From: Deltaproteobacteria bacterium RIFOXYD12_FULL_50_9
GTDB taxonomy: Bacteria; Desulfobacterota; Desulfobulbia; Desulfobulbales; CALZHT01
Assembly (NCBI GenBank): GCA_001799225.1
Contig: MGTA01000018.1
Location: forward strand, 17,649-28,515
Length of the DNA stretch: 10,867 nucleotides
Direction: 5' to 3'
Shown here: positions 1 through 6,730 of the stretch, in pieces
How positions within the stretch are numbered: position 1 is the stretch's first letter
Layout of the letters: each line of letters begins with the position of its first letter
Notes under the pieces: model-generated
Database searches by the model: none
Seen by the model: the letters and a program-made list of their open reading frames with translations, nothing else
What the model was told of the DNA's origin: nothing
Made by a program: the position numbers and the translations under genes

Positions 1-2
1 TG

Positions 3-98
3 CGGGGCGGCATGTTCACCCTGAAGCAGGATGGCATTCAGAAGGTCTTCATGGGAGAGACCGATTTCCGGCAGATCCGGGCAGCCTGCATCAGATAA
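3..98 (+). CDS. C-terminal end of a GspE/PilB-type secretion or pilus ATPase (partial)
   Basis: An open frame enters from the left edge and stops with TAA at 96-98, giving about 31 residues. The segment MFTLKQDGIQKVFMGETDF closely follows the C-terminal signature of type II secretion and type IV pilus assembly ATPases (GspE/PulE/PilB), where a 'TL+.DG..KV..G.T' stretch precedes the end of the protein. In that family the cytoplasmic hexamer hydrolyses ATP to drive pilus or pseudopilus assembly. The nucleotide-binding motifs lie outside the window, so the call rests only on this tail. Only 12 bases separate its stop from the next ATG, which suggests one transcript with the response regulator. 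PilT-like relatives or a GspE-like protein of unknown system remain possible. Confidence 0.65.
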   Translation, partial: RGGMFTLKQDGIQKVFMGETDFRQIRAACIR

Positions 99-110
99 TT
101 GAGGTAGAAA

Positions 111-1373
111 ATGGACCAGGTATTAATAGTCGACGATGATGAAGGCTTTCTGTTAAGTCTGAAGGATATGCTGGCGGGAGGCCGCCAGAATTTCGGCATC
201 CTTACTGCAGGGAATGGCTTGGAGGCGCTGAAGGTGCTGGGCTCAACAACGGTAAATCTGGTGGTTACCGATCTGAAGATGCCGGAGATGGATGGCTTTG
301 ATCTGCTTGCCAACATCAGCACCTCTCACCCCGATCTACCGGTAATTGTCATGACAGCCTATGGCACGCCGGAGATGGAGAACCGACTCAAGGATATGGG
401 GGCCTTCCAGTACATTGAAAAACCGATTGATTTCAACATACTGCTCAACAAAATCAATGATGGGCTCTCTTCCGGCGCCAAAGGCCAGATTGACGGCATC
501 TCGCTCTCTTCCTTCATGCAACTTCTGCAGCTCGATAAAAAAACCTGCACTTTAACCATTCATTACCAGGGAAGAAGTGGATTCCTCTATTTCCAGCAGG
601 GTGAGTTGATCAACGCTGTTCTTGACAACCTTACAGGCCTTGGCGCTGCCATAGAAATGGCCTCCTGGGACCAGGTCAGGATCGAATTCACCAGCATCTG
701 TAAAAATATGGAGCGCACCATCAATGTGCCCCTCGGTTTCATCCTAATTGAAAGTGCCCGCCAAAAGGACGAATTGGGCGGCGCTGCTCCCAGCGCCGAA
801 GAGGTTGATTCGGAGGCGGAAGCAGCAGAGACCAATAGAATGATTGCCGTTGAGAAGATTCTGCATGAAGCCCATCTTGACGACCTTGATTTTGATGCAT
901 CGGAGCCTGTCGGCAATATCGAAGAAGATTATCCCGGGGTTGGTCAGGACCAGGTTGACGTAGCACTCGACCACACCTATGCACCTGCGGCAGTTCCGGA
1001 AAGACAGGCCAAACAACCGGCCCTCAGCAAAGAGGCATCCGATCTTGAAAGTCTGATTGAGGCCATTGATGGCGTGCAAAATGTCAACCGCATGATCGTT
1101 ATCGGCAAAAACGGCATAGTGTTGGCCAAAAAAAATGTAGAGATCAAAAAATTCGGCAATTTTGTTGCTTATGCCGCTGCTACCGCAGCCCAGTTTGGCA
1201 ACGGTTTGGGATTTACCGCCACCCAGCAGATGGTCATGAGTCAGAGCAACAGCGACAAGATTCTGGTTCTTATAGGGCCGCAGATCATCGTCGGGCTCGA
1301 AGTCCAAAGCAGCATTGCCATCGCACCGATCGCCAATATGTTACGACCGTTAATCGTACGGATTATTGTTTAA
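111..1373 (+). CDS. Response regulator: receiver + DUF4388 (PATAN) + roadblock/LC7 domain
   Basis: This is a 420-residue cytoplasmic signalling protein with three domains. Residues 1-120 are a CheY-like receiver with acidic pair D9/D10, phospho-acceptor D54 (TDLKMPEMDG), T82 and K104 (EKP), so the full phosphorylation site is present. Residues about 125-215 match DUF4388/PATAN, a protein-interaction domain (GQIDGISLSSFMQLLQ, then GFLYFQQGELINAV). A charged Ala/Glu-rich linker covers about 222-305. Residues about 308-420 look like a roadblock/LC7 domain (LIEAIDGVQNVNRMIVIGKN, ending IANMLRPLI), the fold of MglB-type GTPase regulators. There is no DNA-binding output domain, so the output is probably protein-protein contact. 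A GAGGT ribosome site at 101-105 supports the ATG. The gene sits 12 bases behind the ATPase tail and 21 bases before the next gene. The phospho-donor kinase is unknown. Confidence 0.92.
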   Translation: MDQVLIVDDDEGFLLSLKDMLAGGRQNFGILTAGNGLEALKVLGSTTVNLVVTDLKMPEMDGFDLLANISTSHPDLPVIVMTAYGTPEMENRLKDMGAFQYIEKPIDFNILLNKINDGLSSGAKGQIDGISLSSFMQLLQLDKKTCTLTIHYQGRSGFLYFQQGELINAVLDNLTGLGAAIEMASWDQVRIEFTSICKNMERTINVPLGFILIESARQKDELGGAAPSAEEVDSEAEAAETNRMIAVEKILHEAHLDDLDFDASEPVGNIEEDYPGVGQDQVDVALDHTYAPAAVPERQAKQPALSKEASDLESLIEAIDGVQNVNRMIVIGKNGIVLAKKNVEIKKFGNFVAYAAATAAQFGNGLGFTATQQMVMSQSNSDKILVLIGPQIIVGLEVQSSIAIAPIANMLRPLIVRIIV

Positions 1374-1394
1374 TCACAAGAGGGAGAGCAGAAT

Positions 1395-2141
1395 ATGGAG
1401 GAGCAACTCCAAGAGATCAAAACCCTGCCCAATATCATGGGCTCATTTATCTATATTGAGGAATTGGGCATAGCAGCCACAGACCTGCCAAGAGTAATGC
1501 GCAGCAAGGATCTTGAGACAATTGGTCGTTCCATCCACCGGATTTTCGCCCTCAATCAACAATCTGGTGTCGATGTAGTAAGTATCGATATTGATTACGA
1601 TGAGGCCCGGATCTTTACCAAACAGATCGATAGCGGCTCGACTATCCTGATTATCGGCGAACCATCCGCCAATATGGCCCTGGTGAAAATGACCTCCAGC
1701 ATGCTCACTGCAGAACTGCAGGTAGCTGTGGAATCGGCAAGACTGGCTTCTACTCTGCCGGTTGCTGCACCCAGCCAGATTGAGGAGCCTTTACTGCCTC
1801 AAGATCAAGAGCCCCTAACCCTGCCGTCCGAAGTCAGCGACACTGAGCCAAGCGCACCAGCCGCCGAATCAGCGGCGCCCGCCAACCTAGCAATAGACCT
1901 GGAAGCCCTGCTTACGACAGGAGAGCTGGCAGAACCACTGGCTAAAATGCAAGACGCCCTGGCCAGGGCGATCGGGCCATTCGCCAAGATCATCATGCGG
2001 GAGAACCTTGAAAAGTGGACAAAAGGCGGGGCCGCCAACCGAGAGAGGCTTTCTGATCTGGCTGACCTGTTGGCTGTAGAAATCGGCAACAGCAAACTCG
2101 AGATTCAATTCCGGAGTGAAATCAGGCCATTTATTGCCTGA
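1395..2141 (+). CDS. Roadblock-like signalling protein with a helical C-terminal domain
   Basis: This is a 248-residue soluble protein with no signal peptide or membrane segment. Residues about 8-118 alternate strands and helices in the pattern of a roadblock/longin-like domain (GSFIYIEELGIAATDLPRVM, then STILIIGEPSANMALVKMTSSML). An Ala/Pro/Glu-rich linker spans about 120-167. Residues about 168-248 form a predicted helical domain (MQDALARAIGPFAKIIM). It resembles small C-terminal modules with an 'IGP.A..L' core found next to bacterial signalling proteins, but I cannot assign it firmly. The GGGAG ribosome site at 1382-1386 precedes the ATG by 8 bases. Its position just behind the PATAN-roadblock regulator suggests that the two may pair as roadblock partners. 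That role is inferred from context. Confidence 0.75.
   Translation: MEEQLQEIKTLPNIMGSFIYIEELGIAATDLPRVMRSKDLETIGRSIHRIFALNQQSGVDVVSIDIDYDEARIFTKQIDSGSTILIIGEPSANMALVKMTSSMLTAELQVAVESARLASTLPVAAPSQIEEPLLPQDQEPLTLPSEVSDTEPSAPAAESAAPANLAIDLEALLTTGELAEPLAKMQDALARAIGPFAKIIMRENLEKWTKGGAANRERLSDLADLLAVEIGNSKLEIQFRSEIRPFIA
2122..2141 (-). terminator. Weak hairpin at the convergent gene ends
   Basis: A perfect 6-base inverted repeat (TCAGGC / GCCTGA, 8-base loop) overlaps the stop codon of the roadblock protein and lies just past the stop of the minus-strand TPR gene. Read on the minus strand it is followed by only three T residues, so it would be at best a weak intrinsic terminator for the minus-strand operon. 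On the plus strand no T-run follows. No better terminator is visible between the two converging operons. Confidence 0.25.
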
Positions 2142-2159
2142 ACAAAAGGAGTGACCTGC

Positions 2160-3416
2160 TTATCTGCCCGCCTCCTGCGGGGTTGCCAATCGTTTATCCT
2201 TAAAATAGGGAACTATTGGCCGCTCGATGTCAATCGGCAGCGCATCAATCTTGGCGCTGTTGGCTATCTCTTCCCGTCTCCCCTCCTGAATCTTTTTAAA
2301 ATCGGTCAGGTCAATGCCTTTCTTGAAATCCGGCAAAATCAACGGCTGCCGCCTTGCCGCCTCACTCTCAAGCGCCAGGCGGAATTCGACAACCTGATCC
2401 TTGGTGTTACGCTGCAACCACTGCGGGTCAACCCGCTTGCCGGGCTGAATAGAAAATGCCACTGATTTTACTGACGAAGCGCCTGGCGCCACAGCCGGTG
2501 TCTCCAGCAAGGCAGATTTGACTGCGGGGCTGACTGCTGTCCCCTTATCCGACACCTCCGGAGCCTGTTTTTTGGCTGACTCGGTTGCCGCGGCTACTGC
2601 CTGTCCCACATCTTCTGCCTTGGCCTTATTCGTTTCGTTAACCGCATGGGACTTCGACATTGGGATTTTCAACGCCCGCGGCTCCAAAACAAGCAATTTT
2701 TCCATTTTTTTTGCTTTAACCGGGGCATTACCGGACGGTTCTGATTCCTCTTTTCCCGGCTGCTCCGCAAGAGGCACCGACACCGACTCTGCCCTCGCAG
2801 CAACCGACGATGGAGGAGACTCTTTGACCTCGGCCACAACCTTCTGTGGCGGCGCAATAACTGGGGTTACTTTTTTAGGAGGATTTACCACGGCCGCATG
2901 CTTGCTGACCGAAGGCGGAGCAGTCGTGGCCTTTGGCTGGGGCTCTGGCGCTGCCATCACTTTCTGCTTTTCTCCTGTGGTATGCAATTGACCGAGCGCC
3001 AACTCAAGCGATTTTTTTGCTCGTCGGTCGCCTGGAGCGAACTTCAGCCCCTTTTCATAGGATTCGACAGCCGATTTGGCATCGCCGAGTACGGTATAAA
3101 CATCACCAAGGCCAAACCAGGCAGAAGCCGACTTATTGTCAAGAGCGGCGGCCGCCTTATAGTATTTAACGGCAAGATCGTAATCCCGCAACCGTTCAAG
3201 GGTATAACCATACGAGAAATTAAGTTCTGCACTATTGGGACAGACCTTGACGGCATCGGCAAGCTTGGTCTTCTGATTGATTATGCTCCTCTCCCGCCTG
3301 ATCTCTTCGGCCAAACTTTTACAGTCAGCAGCCTGCAGCGGTTGCGGAACCGTCAAGATAATCTGTATCAACAACCAACCGGTAAGTGTGCAATAAGTCA
3401 ACAAATGTCTATTCAT
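2160..3416 (-). CDS. Secreted TPR protein with a long Ala/Pro/Lys-rich linker
   Basis: This is a 418-residue protein. Residues 1-29 form a Sec signal peptide with a hydrophobic core and a PLQA/A cleavage site, and there is no lipobox. Residues about 60-135 contain two or more tetratricopeptide repeats (LNFSYGYTLERLRDYDLAVK, AWFGLGDVYTVLGDAKSAVE), a protein-interaction scaffold. Residues about 145-320 are low-complexity Ala/Pro/Lys/Val, probably a flexible spacer across the periplasm. Residues about 325-418 form a more ordered charged segment (VDPQWLQRNTKDQVVEF, LPIDIERPIVPYFKDKRLA) that I do not recognise. The ATG has an AGGG ribosome site at 3424-3427. It is the last gene of the minus-strand sensory operon, 28 bases behind the DUF3365 gene. 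It probably acts as a periplasmic adaptor, but its partner is unknown. Confidence 0.8.
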   Translation of the reverse strand: MNRHLLTYCTLTGWLLIQIILTVPQPLQAADCKSLAEEIRRERSIINQKTKLADAVKVCPNSAELNFSYGYTLERLRDYDLAVKYYKAAAALDNKSASAWFGLGDVYTVLGDAKSAVESYEKGLKFAPGDRRAKKSLELALGQLHTTGEKQKVMAAPEPQPKATTAPPSVSKHAAVVNPPKKVTPVIAPPQKVVAEVKESPPSSVAARAESVSVPLAEQPGKEESEPSGNAPVKAKKMEKLLVLEPRALKIPMSKSHAVNETNKAKAEDVGQAVAAATESAKKQAPEVSDKGTAVSPAVKSALLETPAVAPGASSVKSVAFSIQPGKRVDPQWLQRNTKDQVVEFRLALESEAARRQPLILPDFKKGIDLTDFKKIQEGRREEIANSAKIDALPIDIERPIVPYFKDKRLATPQEAGR

Positions 3417-3444
3417 ATCTTATCCCTGCCCTGTGCCGCTCTGC

Positions 3445-4335
3445 TTAACGGCGATTCAGCATTTTGTACATGCTGAGCCGCAGACGATCAACAGCCTGGG
3501 CCAACGCCCCGAGTTCATCCTTGGCCGAGGACAAATCAATTTCCTTATCAAGATCCTTGCCAAGGCTGATCTCCTCGGTCCTGGCGCTAAGTTTAAGAAT
3601 AGGATCAACAATCCGCGAATTGAGAAAAAACCAGACAACGAGCAGAGCCAAAAGCAGAATCCCGCCCCCAACAAAAATAATACTGGCTGCCGTCTGCCGG
3701 GCAACCGTCATAGGCTGCCGGATAGGGATGTAAATTATATCAGCCCCGACCACCTCACCCATCTTCCACTGATAACCGTTCTTGGTGCCATAAAGCTGCA
3801 CCTGATCCTTCGGCGCATCCTGCGGATCACCGTGACAATGCAAACAGCTCTTTGCCTCAATCTGGATTGGTTTGGCTAGAAAATAGAACTCCTCCCCACC
3901 CCGTTGCAAGATGCCCTCCTGCTGTTTCAAGCCGGACTTATCTTGAAAGCCCTTGATAATTCGTGCTTCATCCCCATCAGCGGTATTGGCGGGCTGCAAC
4001 GGATTTACAGCGGCCTGTTTGAACTCATAGCCGGGCAAATTTTTCTTAAATATTGACCAGGTCTCACTGGCGATAACAAATTCTGACATCAGTTCAGGAT
4101 AAAATCGATCCTGTTCAATAACTGCATTAATCAGAGGTCTCTGAAAATCATAAAAGAACTTCCGCGATGCAAAAATATAATTGGCAATAAGCTCCCCCTT
4201 GCTCTTGGCCTCATCCATGGCGTTCTTCTTCCCGAACACATAACTCGCCACACCGATTAAAATCAAGGCAACAAGTCCCAGACTGCCCATCATAATAACA
4301 AACTTGGATCGCATCCCCATGCGCTCAGCAATCAT
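3445..4335 (-). CDS. Membrane-anchored DUF3365 (Tll0287-like) c-type heme sensor with HAMP
   Basis: This is a 296-residue protein. A membrane segment at about 11-33 is followed by a periplasmic domain (about 35-212), a second membrane segment (about 216-239), and a cytoplasmic HAMP domain (about 240-292, including a DP pair at 244-245). The periplasmic part matches DUF3365/Tll0287-like domains: FYDFQRPLINAVI near the start, PLQPAN at 112-117, and a single covalent heme motif C164-L-H-C167-H168. The family is thought to sense redox state or small molecules through heme c. The protein ends four residues after HAMP, with no kinase, chemotaxis or cyclase output, so it must signal through a partner. 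AGAGGA at 4342-4347 sits 6 bases before the ATG. M6 and M8 are alternative starts. It lies downstream of the soluble kinase and 28 bases before the TPR gene. Confidence 0.88.
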   Translation of the reverse strand: MIAERMGMRSKFVIMMGSLGLVALILIGVASYVFGKKNAMDEAKSKGELIANYIFASRKFFYDFQRPLINAVIEQDRFYPELMSEFVIASETWSIFKKNLPGYEFKQAAVNPLQPANTADGDEARIIKGFQDKSGLKQQEGILQRGGEEFYFLAKPIQIEAKSCLHCHGDPQDAPKDQVQLYGTKNGYQWKMGEVVGADIIYIPIRQPMTVARQTAASIIFVGGGILLLALLVVWFFLNSRIVDPILKLSARTEEISLGKDLDKEIDLSSAKDELGALAQAVDRLRLSMYKMLNRR

Positions 4336-4392
4336 ATCGTATCCTCTGGTTTATTCAGTAAACGGTATTAGCAATCATCCATTCAAAATTTC

Positions 4393-4421
4393 AACCTAGT
4401 CAAGGCGGTCTGCTTTGTCAA
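4393..4421 (-). promoter_or_regulatory. Possible promoter before the DUF3365 gene
   Basis: The 92-base gap between the kinase stop and the DUF3365 start is the longest inside the minus-strand operon. It contains a perfect -35 hexamer TTGACA (4416-4421, minus) with a 17-base spacer to TAGGTT (4393-4398), a poor -10. A second option is TTGAAA followed 18 bases later by TAATAC. Either could give internal transcription of the DUF3365 and TPR genes, but neither is strong. Confidence 0.3.
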
Positions 4422-4427
4422 GCCCTA

Positions 4428-5507
4428 TCAATTACCAGCCTCTCTAGACCCGCCATTACCGGGAATCGGCATAGTCAATATAACCGTAGCGCCCTGACCC
4501 GACTCGCTAGTCACCTCGATACTGCTGTCCATCTGGGCCATAAGCTTCTTGGAAATAACCAGCCCAAGTCCGGTGCCATGCGGTTTCGTGGTGTAAAAAG
4601 GCTTGAAGGCATCCCGCAGCAGTTCAGGAACCATACCACAACCGTTATCAGTAATAGTAAGCCGCAACAGACTGTTATACAGATAACTTTTGATAATCAG
4701 CGTTGGGTTGTCACGACCGGCCAGAGCATCCATAGCATTGGCCAGGATATTCATTAGGACATGCTGCAGGGCACGGGGATCTGCCATAACCTTCCGGACA
4801 CTGCCAGGCAGATCCACACTGACCCGGACACCCTTCTTCCGAATATCCGGCCCCAACAGTTGAAAGAGGTTGTCAAAAAAGAGCTGCAGATCGACCTCCT
4901 GGGTCTGCGGTCGCTCAAACATACTGAAATTCTTAAAAGAGATTAGGAGAGCCTCCATCTTGGCGACCTCCCCGAATATCCTTTTGAAATAAGTGGCGAT
5001 CTCCTCTTTGGAATAACGATGAATATTATTTTCGAGAACTGTCAAAGCCATCTTCATCGAATTCAGAGGATTACCGATCTCATGCCGGATAGCCGAAAAA
5101 AGATATCCGATATTGTTCATAATCTCGGCAGCCTCATCAATTGATTCAAGGCGATTCTTGTCAGTGATGTCCCGGATAAAGATAAAAACAAAACGCTGAT
5201 CATCAGGAGGACGATAGATACTGTAGCCCAACACACGGTGATCACTATATTTTTTAGTCCGTGAACAGCGGGTGACTCCGGGCTGCCTTAATTTTTCGAT
5301 CTCCCGCCGCAACAGATGGTAAATCTTATTGAAATCGTTATATTCAGACTCCTTGTTCTCGAGGATGCGGTCAGCATGACTATTCTTAAAAAAAATACTC
5401 GAGGTATCAAGATCGAGAATAATTATACCGGTATCAATATTCCGCAGAATCTCGGTAAAGATGCAAGTAACCCCGGTATCGTTCACAGTATGATAACAAT
5501 CCAGCAT
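4428..5507 (-). CDS. Soluble PAS-type sensor histidine kinase
   Basis: This is a 359-residue cytoplasmic histidine kinase with no membrane segment. Residues about 14-115 have a PAS-like pattern (ILRNIDTGIIILDLDT ... FVFIFIRDITDKNRLE, the last being a typical PAS-to-kinase junction). The dimerisation/phospho-acceptor domain has the H-box AIRHEIGNPLNSMKM with H142. The ATPase domain has N-box residues N253/N257 (MNILANAMDAL), G1 DNGCG with D287, the FKPFYTTK F-box, and G2 GTGLGL at 311-316. All catalytic motifs are intact, so it should autophosphorylate. The ligand is unknown. No strong ribosome site precedes the ATG. It lies 45 bases behind the solute-binding fusion gene and upstream of the DUF3365-HAMP gene, which suggests that membrane or periplasmic proteins of the operon feed it signals. 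No response regulator is encoded in the operon. Confidence 0.93.
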   Translation of the reverse strand: MLDCYHTVNDTGVTCIFTEILRNIDTGIIILDLDTSSIFFKNSHADRILENKESEYNDFNKIYHLLRREIEKLRQPGVTRCSRTKKYSDHRVLGYSIYRPPDDQRFVFIFIRDITDKNRLESIDEAAEIMNNIGYLFSAIRHEIGNPLNSMKMALTVLENNIHRYSKEEIATYFKRIFGEVAKMEALLISFKNFSMFERPQTQEVDLQLFFDNLFQLLGPDIRKKGVRVSVDLPGSVRKVMADPRALQHVLMNILANAMDALAGRDNPTLIIKSYLYNSLLRLTITDNGCGMVPELLRDAFKPFYTTKPHGTGLGLVISKKLMAQMDSSIEVTSESGQGATVILTMPIPGNGGSREAGN

Positions 5508-5552
5508 AGCGTTCTACTCACATCTCTTTTTTATTGAATAAATCACAACGGC

Positions 5553-6422
5553 CTATAGTTTCTCTGCCTTGCCCGGGAAGGTAATACTGAACTCGGTGCC
5601 CTCTGCCTTCAAGATCTTGATCCTTCCCTGGATCTGCCCTGCCAACATATTAACCAATTGCATACCAAGTGAAGAGGTGTTTTCAAAATCCACTGTCTCA
5701 GGGAAACCAACGCCGTTGTCCTTAACGAACAGGACATATTCCCCTGTACTGTTTCTTTCCTGTTCGGCAAAGGGCTTGCCGATCTTCTTGATGCGGTCAT
5801 CCAGACGAGTTTCCCTGGCATTTTTCTGAATCAGGGACTCCTCACCGGCGAATATATCGATCTCCCCGGCGAGAAGATCGAAAATCCCTTCCTGATAAGT
5901 CCCCTCAATAGAGAGATTCTGCCCCGGCAGTTTTTTATGATATTCATAAGATCGGCTGCCTTTGATCACGCCAACTTTGTACCCCATCGGCACGTTATTA
6001 AGATTGATACTGCTTTGAGAACGGGCGAAATATGAGAGGTAGGTTATCTCTACAGGGGAACTGAACAACAATATCTTTTCACGTTCAACGCTTCTCAGCA
6101 GGACACTGATAGCCGCTTCGCCGGTCTCAACCGCAGTAATCATCTCCGGCCAACCTGATTTACAAATATAACTGAGATCCAACCCGGCACGCTTAGCAAC
6201 GCTGCTTATAATATCTACCGCAAAACCAGAGGGTTGACCGGTATTTTGCTCAAAAAAAGTGACCGGCTCATAGTTGCAGTGGATAACCGCGATTGCCTTT
6301 TCCGGAGCTATCTGTTTTTGAGAGGATTCCGCCCTTAATGAGGTGACGCATGCTACGATTATGCTTAACGTACTGATAAAAAACCTGAGAAGCTTGCCGA
6401 CGTTATGCCTGGAAGTTATCAT
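5553..6422 (-). CDS. Secreted SBP_bac_3 solute-binding domain fused to a truncated histidine kinase ATPase tail
   Basis: This is a 289-residue protein when started at the ATG at 6422. Residues about 10-31 form a signal peptide ending SLRA. Residues about 42-222 match family 3 periplasmic solute-binding domains (GQPSGFAVDIISSVAKRAGL, SVEREKILLFSSPV, GYKVGVIKGSRSYEY, LLAGEIDIFAGEE). Right after KIGKPFAEQER, before the normal end of that fold, the sequence switches to the last ~60 residues of a HisKA_2-type kinase ATPase domain: G1 DNGVGFPE (from D235) and SSLGMQLVNMLAGQIQG. The membrane segment, any PAS, the phospho-acceptor His and the N-box are all absent. The ATPase remnant cannot be a working kinase and would be exported. 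The likely origin is an in-frame deletion in a sensor kinase gene, with the join near 5745-5760. Ligand binding may persist. It is the first gene of the minus-strand operon. Confidence 0.85.
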   Translation of the reverse strand: MITSRHNVGKLLRFFISTLSIIVACVTSLRAESSQKQIAPEKAIAVIHCNYEPVTFFEQNTGQPSGFAVDIISSVAKRAGLDLSYICKSGWPEMITAVETGEAAISVLLRSVEREKILLFSSPVEITYLSYFARSQSSINLNNVPMGYKVGVIKGSRSYEYHKKLPGQNLSIEGTYQEGIFDLLAGEIDIFAGEESLIQKNARETRLDDRIKKIGKPFAEQERNSTGEYVLFVKDNGVGFPETVDFENTSSLGMQLVNMLAGQIQGRIKILKAEGTEFSITFPGKAEKL

Positions 6423-6428
6423 TTCAAG

Positions 6429-6433
6429 CTCCT
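6429..6433 (-). promoter_or_regulatory. Ribosome binding site that fixes the start at 6422
   Basis: AGGAG on the minus strand lies 6 bases before the ATG at 6422. The longer frame opens with a TTG at 6437, which would place this strong site inside the coding sequence. The ATG is therefore preferred. Confidence 0.8.
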
Positions 6434-6465
6434 GCAATAAAAGGATTTTTACCCGCAGATATCAA

Positions 6466-6494
6466 TCTTTATTCGATATAAGCTGTGATGTCAA
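6466..6494 (-). promoter_or_regulatory. Probable promoter of the sensory operon
   Basis: On the minus strand a perfect -35 TTGACA (6489-6494) is followed after 17 bases by TAAAGA (6466-6471), a 3/6 match to the -10 consensus. It lies between the tRNA terminator and the solute-binding gene, about 45 bases upstream of its ATG, where a promoter is needed. The weak -10 suggests low basal strength or activator dependence. Confidence 0.45.
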
Positions 6495-6512
6495 ATCCCA
6501 TATGCATGAGTC

Positions 6513-6549
6513 AAAAAAAAGCACTTAGCCGTTAAAGAGCTAAGTGCTT
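6513..6549 (-). terminator. Strong intrinsic terminator of the tRNA-Arg gene
   Basis: This is a perfect 11-base stem (AAGCACTTAGC / GCTAAGTGCTT; arms 6519-6529 and 6539-6549, 9-base loop). On the minus strand it is followed directly by a run of eight T residues (6513-6520, partly paired in the stem). It begins 8 bases past the encoded CCA of the tRNA, so it ends tRNA transcription and insulates the sensory operon downstream. Confidence 0.92.
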
Positions 6550-6557
6550 GATTTTAC

Positions 6558-6634
6558 TGGTGCACCCGGCACGATTCGAACGTGCGACCATCGGATTCGT
6601 AGTCCGGTACTCTATCCAGCTGAGCTACGGGTGC
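6558..6634 (-). tRNA. tRNA-Arg (anticodon ACG)
   Basis: This is a 77-base tRNA with the 3' CCA encoded (6558-6560, minus). The acceptor stem is GCACCCG/CGGGTGC, the D arm is GCTC-AGCTGGATA-GAGT, the anticodon loop is CTACGAA with anticodon ACG, and the T arm is GCACG-TTCGAAT-CGTGC. The discriminator base is A, as in other bacterial tRNA-Arg(ACG). Position 34 A would be deaminated to inosine by TadA in order to read CGU/CGC/CGA. The top pair of the anticodon stem (27-43) is a C-A mismatch; the other four pairs are normal. The gene has its own promoter and terminator. Confidence 0.97.
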
Positions 6635-6648
6635 GATATGAAAGGGCT

Positions 6649-6677
6649 TTTATACCGCAATTCGCAGCAATCATCAA
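6649..6677 (-). promoter_or_regulatory. Sigma-70 promoter of the tRNA-Arg gene
   Basis: On the minus strand TTGATG (6672-6677) is followed after exactly 17 bases by TATAAA (6649-6654), both close to consensus. The -10 ends 14 bases before the first base of the mature tRNA, which is compatible with a short 5' leader removed by RNase P. Confidence 0.75.
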
Positions 6678-6730
6678 CTAGAAATCAACTCTCCAGAAAC
6701 TTATACCCGAAAAGGCCGAGGTGTTATTTC

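Noticed and set aside
744..1307. 187-residue minus-strand frame inside the response regulator gene
   Set aside because: It is antisense to the linker and roadblock region of a well-supported gene; composition is that of a shadow frame and no motif is present.
2151..3879. Several open frames on the plus strand opposite the TPR and DUF3365 genes (for example 2518-2991 and 2898-3476)
   Set aside because: They lie antisense to genes with clear signal peptides, TPR, heme and HAMP motifs; their translations show no recognisable domain and they lack ribosome sites.
6423..6437. TTG at 6437 as the start of the solute-binding fusion protein
   Set aside because: It would put the strong AGGAG ribosome site inside the coding region; that site is ideally placed for the ATG at 6422.
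6558..6634. tRNA-Arg gene as an integration site for a mobile element
   Set aside because: No integrase, no duplicated tRNA 3' end and no att-like direct repeat is seen in the window; the flanking genes look chromosomal.
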